Of a stretch of DNA of 64,000 nucleotides, positions 63,803 through 64,000 are shown one piece after another. The position numbers were made by a program, and so were the translations under genes. The notes under the pieces are model-generated. The model had not been told where the DNA came from, did not search any database, and saw nothing but the letters and a program-made list of their open reading frames with translations. Each line of letters begins with the position of its first letter. Positions within the stretch are counted from its first letter, which is position 1. Source of the DNA: Bacteroidota bacterium (GTDB lineage: Bacteria > Bacteroidota > Bacteroidia > Chitinophagales > Chitinophagaceae); assembly GCA_947453145.1 (NCBI GenBank), contig CANGFA010000007.1, positions 1 to 64,000 of the forward strand, in the 5' to 3' direction.

Positions 63803-64000
63803 ATGCAACTCCAACTTACTTCCCGGGAAACAGAACTATTAAAAGCAGTAGCAGAAGCCGCAGCCAAAATAGGGGTACCTGCTTTTGCAGTAGGAGGATT
63901 TGTACGCGATAAAATATTAGGCCGTCCCACTAAAGATATTGATGTGGTTTGTATTGGAGACGGTATGGCTTTGGCACAAGCCTTTGCTAAACTATATCAT
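63803..64000 (+). CDS. cca: CCA tRNA nucleotidyltransferase (partial)
   Basis: Only the first 66 codons are in the window. The sequence reads MQLQLTSRETELLKAVAEAA, then IGVPAFAVGGFVRDKILGRP and TKDIDVVCIGDG. The GGxVRD motif and the two catalytic Asp in DIDVV are the class II nucleotidyltransferase signature. The protein adds or repairs the 3' CCA of tRNA, or might be a poly(A) polymerase-like paralogue. The 3' part lies outside the window. Confidence 0.9.
   Translation, partial: MQLQLTSRETELLKAVAEAAAKIGVPAFAVGGFVRDKILGRPTKDIDVVCIGDGMALAQAFAKLYH

Overview
This window is a dense, AT-rich chromosomal segment from a Bacteroidota bacterium, most likely a Chitinophagaceae-like member. The evidence is the protein families (SusC/TonB-type receptor, DUF5689 lipoprotein, PF14121-type putative porin, carboxypeptidase-regulatory-like proteins, glycine-rich RRM protein), the lack of obvious Shine-Dalgarno sequences, and many copies of the Bacteroidota -7 promoter element TAnnTTTG just upstream of start codons. 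No mobile element, CRISPR array, prophage or tRNA was seen. Most of the window is housekeeping and core-accessory DNA.

Layout. 1-160: the end of an rRNA operon (5S rRNA and its terminator). 290-2507: a methyltransferase, an aldo/keto reductase and an RRM protein. 2746-4027: the ribosomal protein operon rpsF-rpsR-rplI on the minus strand, with a TAnnTTTG promoter, a structured leader and a terminator. 4033-8591: a possible extracellular nucleic-acid scavenging locus (secreted EEP-family nuclease, TonB-dependent receptor, OB-fold/DUF5689 lipoprotein). 8658-14848: htpG, recJ, a polyprenyl synthase, a HAD phosphatase and an acyltransferase. 14874-24273: thioesterase, dipeptide epimerase, proline dehydrogenase, thyA-folA, two methyltransferases, an RlpA-like protein, a rhodanese-thioredoxin fusion, fmt and an FKBP. 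24418-29848: a PepT-like peptidase, ExbB/ExbD, prmC, a YigZ-family protein, a hydroxyacyl-CoA dehydrogenase and a secreted carboxypeptidase-regulatory-like protein. 29952-39108: Mrp, cmk, ispH, an ABC-F ATPase, an XRE-like regulator, gcvP and a YkgJ-type protein. 39147-46016: MFS, deoxynucleoside kinase, folK, sppA, an orphan ABC-2 permease, a small SRPBCC-like protein and queG. 46149-53350: clpB, MFS, purine nucleoside phosphorylase, putative porin and an HMA protein. 53443-57381: a minus-strand cluster of M42 aminopeptidase, class I glutamine amidotransferase, ATP-grasp-like ligase and a secreted barrel-like protein. 57490-64000: a LuxE-like enzyme, a membrane sensor-like protein, a DMT transporter, dapD, a Sua5/YrdC protein, a GT9 glycosyltransferase and the start of a CCA-adding enzyme.

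The most interesting points are the translationally overlapped amidotransferase/ATP-grasp pair, which may be an uncharacterised amide-forming system; a DMT transporter whose natural start codon appears to be ATA, overlapping the dapD stop; a beta-propeller/TM/cytoplasmic-domain protein with an unfamiliar C-terminal domain; several promoters whose -7 element ends exactly 4 nt before the ATG, predicting leaderless mRNAs; and direct repeats with a 22-bp period upstream of the XRE-like gene. All assignments come from reading motifs; no database search was run.
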